NCBI GenBank assembly: GCA_963792875.1
Contig: CAWBXV010000009.1
Span: forward strand, 62,001-126,000
DNA: 64,000 nt
Reading direction: 5' to 3'
Source of the DNA: JAHEGP01 sp963792875
GTDB taxonomy: Bacteria > Pseudomonadota > Gammaproteobacteria > Pseudomonadales > JAHEGP01
Positions 63,601 through 64,000 of this stretch are shown here, piece after piece (position 1 is the stretch's first letter; each line of letters begins with the position of its first letter). The translations under genes and the position numbers were made by a program. The notes beneath the pieces are model-generated. The model made no database searches and was not told the DNA's origin. It saw nothing but the letters and a program-made list of their open reading frames with translations.

Positions 63601-64000
63601 GCCCCCAGCGGCCAGGTCGCGATCACCGGCACCCTCGCCCAGGGCGGTACGCTCAGCGCCGACACCTCCACCCTGGCCGATGCCGACGTCACCGACCCCG
63701 CCGCCGTCACCTACCAGTACCAGTGGTACCGGGGTGCCGACCCGGTCGGCAGCGGGCGGGACTATGTGCTGACCCAGGCCGACGTCGGCCAGCCGATCAG
63801 CGTCGTCGTCAGCTACACCGACGGCTACGCTTTTGTGGAGACCGGCGCCACCACGCCCGCGCTGACCGCCAGCACCCCCGCCGGCATCATCGCCAACGTC
63901 AACGACGCCCCCAGCGGCCAGGTCGCGATCACCGGCACCCTCGCCCAGGGCGGTACGCTCAGCGCCGACACCGCCACCCTGGCCGATGCCGACATCACCG
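60607..64000 (+). CDS. Giant LEPR-XLL / DUF4347 repeat protein (partial, continues past the window)
   Basis: Open for all 1,131 codons from GTG 60607 (GGAG seven bases upstream) to the window end. Order: basic head with three PSAAR/PNAAR repeats (15-29); LEPRILLSADP (38-48), the LEPR-XLL motif of huge exported proteins; DUF4347 (about 131-280, with ELIFVDTSAPDH, HLIGHGAADELRLG and LLLYGCNLA); a CSLREA-like turn (LISLREAILAAN, about 330); a right-handed beta-helix region with NxIxGN repeats (about 375-590); an Ig-like domain; then near-identical 102-residue repeats from about 789. No classical signal peptide, so a type I-like or dedicated export route is likely. A surface adhesin or matrix protein is the best guess. 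Confidence 0.88.
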   Translation, partial: MKRLDLHRRDNAAVPSAARPNAARPSAARPGPWHIERLEPRILLSADPFGSAGGDPAQPHDYLLTTASDHLLQELAALPPIDAPPVVAPPAGTPQPLDLDPLAANDHVDAAATLWPGDPVEPAAARGMRTELIFVDTSAPDHEQLLEAVRGAEDTRFYVVTIDAHSDGLDAVSQTLAIHDSVDAIHLIGHGAADELRLGAVTLSGDNLAEHAAQLSGWREHLAPDADLLLYGCNLAATPQGEWLLDQIADLTAADVAASDDVTGHALLGGDWMLEYRHGDVATPLAFDAARAAQWLGSLGSVEVTTHMDVADGDTSSVAALQAAPGQDGLISLREAILAANNTPNQGDPDVITFALDSSHTIALQAALPTIDEALFIDGSSDSGPLGEPLVVLDGSNLSGGPQTGLVLTAGDSTVQSLIITGFSGDGIRITQADGNNISGNWIGIASDGVTAAGNGGAGIAVDSAASNTIIGNAIAGNGGPGIALSGASAQHNRVFGNTIGTTADGTGMLGNGTEGIWIYGGASNNTIGATTDGDGNLIAGNMAAGVRIDGAGGGNAVQGNAIYANGGLAIDLGGDGSTANDGDDADAGPNTLQNHPSITLVDTDGSTLRFKGTLQGAANSDFTLDFYGSDAGDPPASLGGRQYLGATTVTTDATGLGTFEAYLPADLLPGSLVTATATSASGDTSEFSDSATALYNNPPTVTQLATIGGLAKEGELLYLINTFQLSDPDGPGTLNIDTYWMRDDERIASGAYYTLGQEDVGHTISVVAQYTDATGRQTTVWSAPSSPVANVNDAPSGQVTITGTPAQGGTLSADTSTLTDADVPDPAAVTYQYQWYRDADLVGTGRDYVLTQADVGQPISVVVNYTDAYAFVETGTTTPALTASIPAGIIANVNDAPSGQVAITGSLAQGGTLSADTSTLADADVTDPAAVTYQYQWYRGADPVGSGRDYVLTQADVGQPISVVVSYTDGYAFVETGTTTPALTASIPAGIIANVNDAPSGQVAITGTLAQGGTLSADTSTLADADVTDPAAVTYQYQWYRGADPVGSGRDYVLTQADVGQPISVVVSYTDGYAFVETGATTPALTASTPAGIIANVNDAPSGQVAITGTLAQGGTLSADTATLADADIT
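60649..60693 (+). repeat. 3 x 15-bp tandem repeat near the giant protein N-terminus
   Basis: Three copies of CCGAGCGCGGCCCGG, the middle one with A for G, encode PSAAR-PNAAR-PSAAR just before the LEPR-XLL motif. Confidence 0.85.
62974..64000 (+). repeat. 306-bp tandem repeats (102-residue Ig-like units), at least 3.4 copies
   Basis: Units begin at 62974, 63280, 63586 and 63892, exactly 306 bases apart, each starting with the codons for ANVNDAPSGQV. Units 2 and 3 are almost identical in DNA; unit 1 is more diverged, and 62701-62973 holds a still older relative. The array continues beyond the window. Each unit carries YQYQWYR and YVLTQADVGQPISVVV, typical of bacterial Ig-like adhesin repeats. 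Confidence 0.95.

Noticed and set aside
62974..64000. Regularly spaced repeats as a CRISPR array
   Set aside because: The 306-base units are coding throughout, without short repeats and unique spacers.

Overview
The window is GC-rich (third codon positions dominated by G/C) and reads as the chromosome of an aerobic, probably marine or aquatic gammaproteobacterium. The gene set includes rmf, epmC, tusA, yeaC, yheU, yadGH, alaA, pdxB, queF, biosynthetic speA, a ~1,600-residue NAD-glutamate dehydrogenase, enlarged PstC/PstA permeases and a wax-ester synthase. This mix fits the Halieaceae/OM60 relatives best, but the genus is an inference from gene content only.

Layout. 1-5.3 kb: tail of a membrane protein, a WS/DGAT acyltransferase facing an SDR reductase, an APH-like/P-loop kinase fusion and an unknown helical protein. 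5.4-9.8 kb: a likely c-di-GMP signalling pair (HDOD-GAF-histidine kinase and REC-PAS-GGDEF-EAL). 10.1-12.7 kb: a START-fold protein and speA. 12.95-14.78 kb: a complete group II (class C type) intron sitting immediately behind the terminator of tRNA-Ser. 15-18.1 kb: yadG-yadH-queF and a tRNA-Glu/tRNA-Gly unit. 18.2-25 kb: housekeeping genes (tag-like, msrB, alaA, pdxB, epmC, tusA, yheU). 25-33.8 kb: one complete phosphate regulon operon, phoB-phoR-pstS-pstC-pstA-pstB-phoU, with a near-consensus Pho box in front of phoB; pstS is frameshifted. 34.2 kb: rmf. 34.5-39.3 kb: NAD-glutamate dehydrogenase. 39.7-46.7 kb: MoxR/Bat operon (moxR, DUF58, DUF4381, batA, batB/C, batD), with batB/C frameshifted in a poly-Gln tract. 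46.7-55.4 kb: LpxL-type acyltransferase, pepN, DUF2797, yeaC, rhomboid protease, nadK, a coiled-coil protein and a small exported protein.

The most unusual region is 55.6-64 kb. Three envelope proteins lie in a row: a GAF-sensor fused to a HlyD adaptor, a PqqD-like/M50 intramembrane metalloprotease fused to a HlyD adaptor, and a stand-alone HlyD adaptor. They are followed by a very large protein that runs off the window: an N-terminal LEPR-XLL motif, DUF4347, a beta-helix region and near-identical 102-residue Ig-like repeats. I read this as a candidate dedicated export/processing system for a giant surface protein. No ABC ATPase or outer-membrane pore is visible inside the window.

Four coding regions (pstS, batB/C, the M50 gene and the start of the GAF-HlyD gene) each need one frame change to give a normal product. 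That many in 64 kb raises the question of assembly error versus real decay or slippage, and raw reads would decide it.
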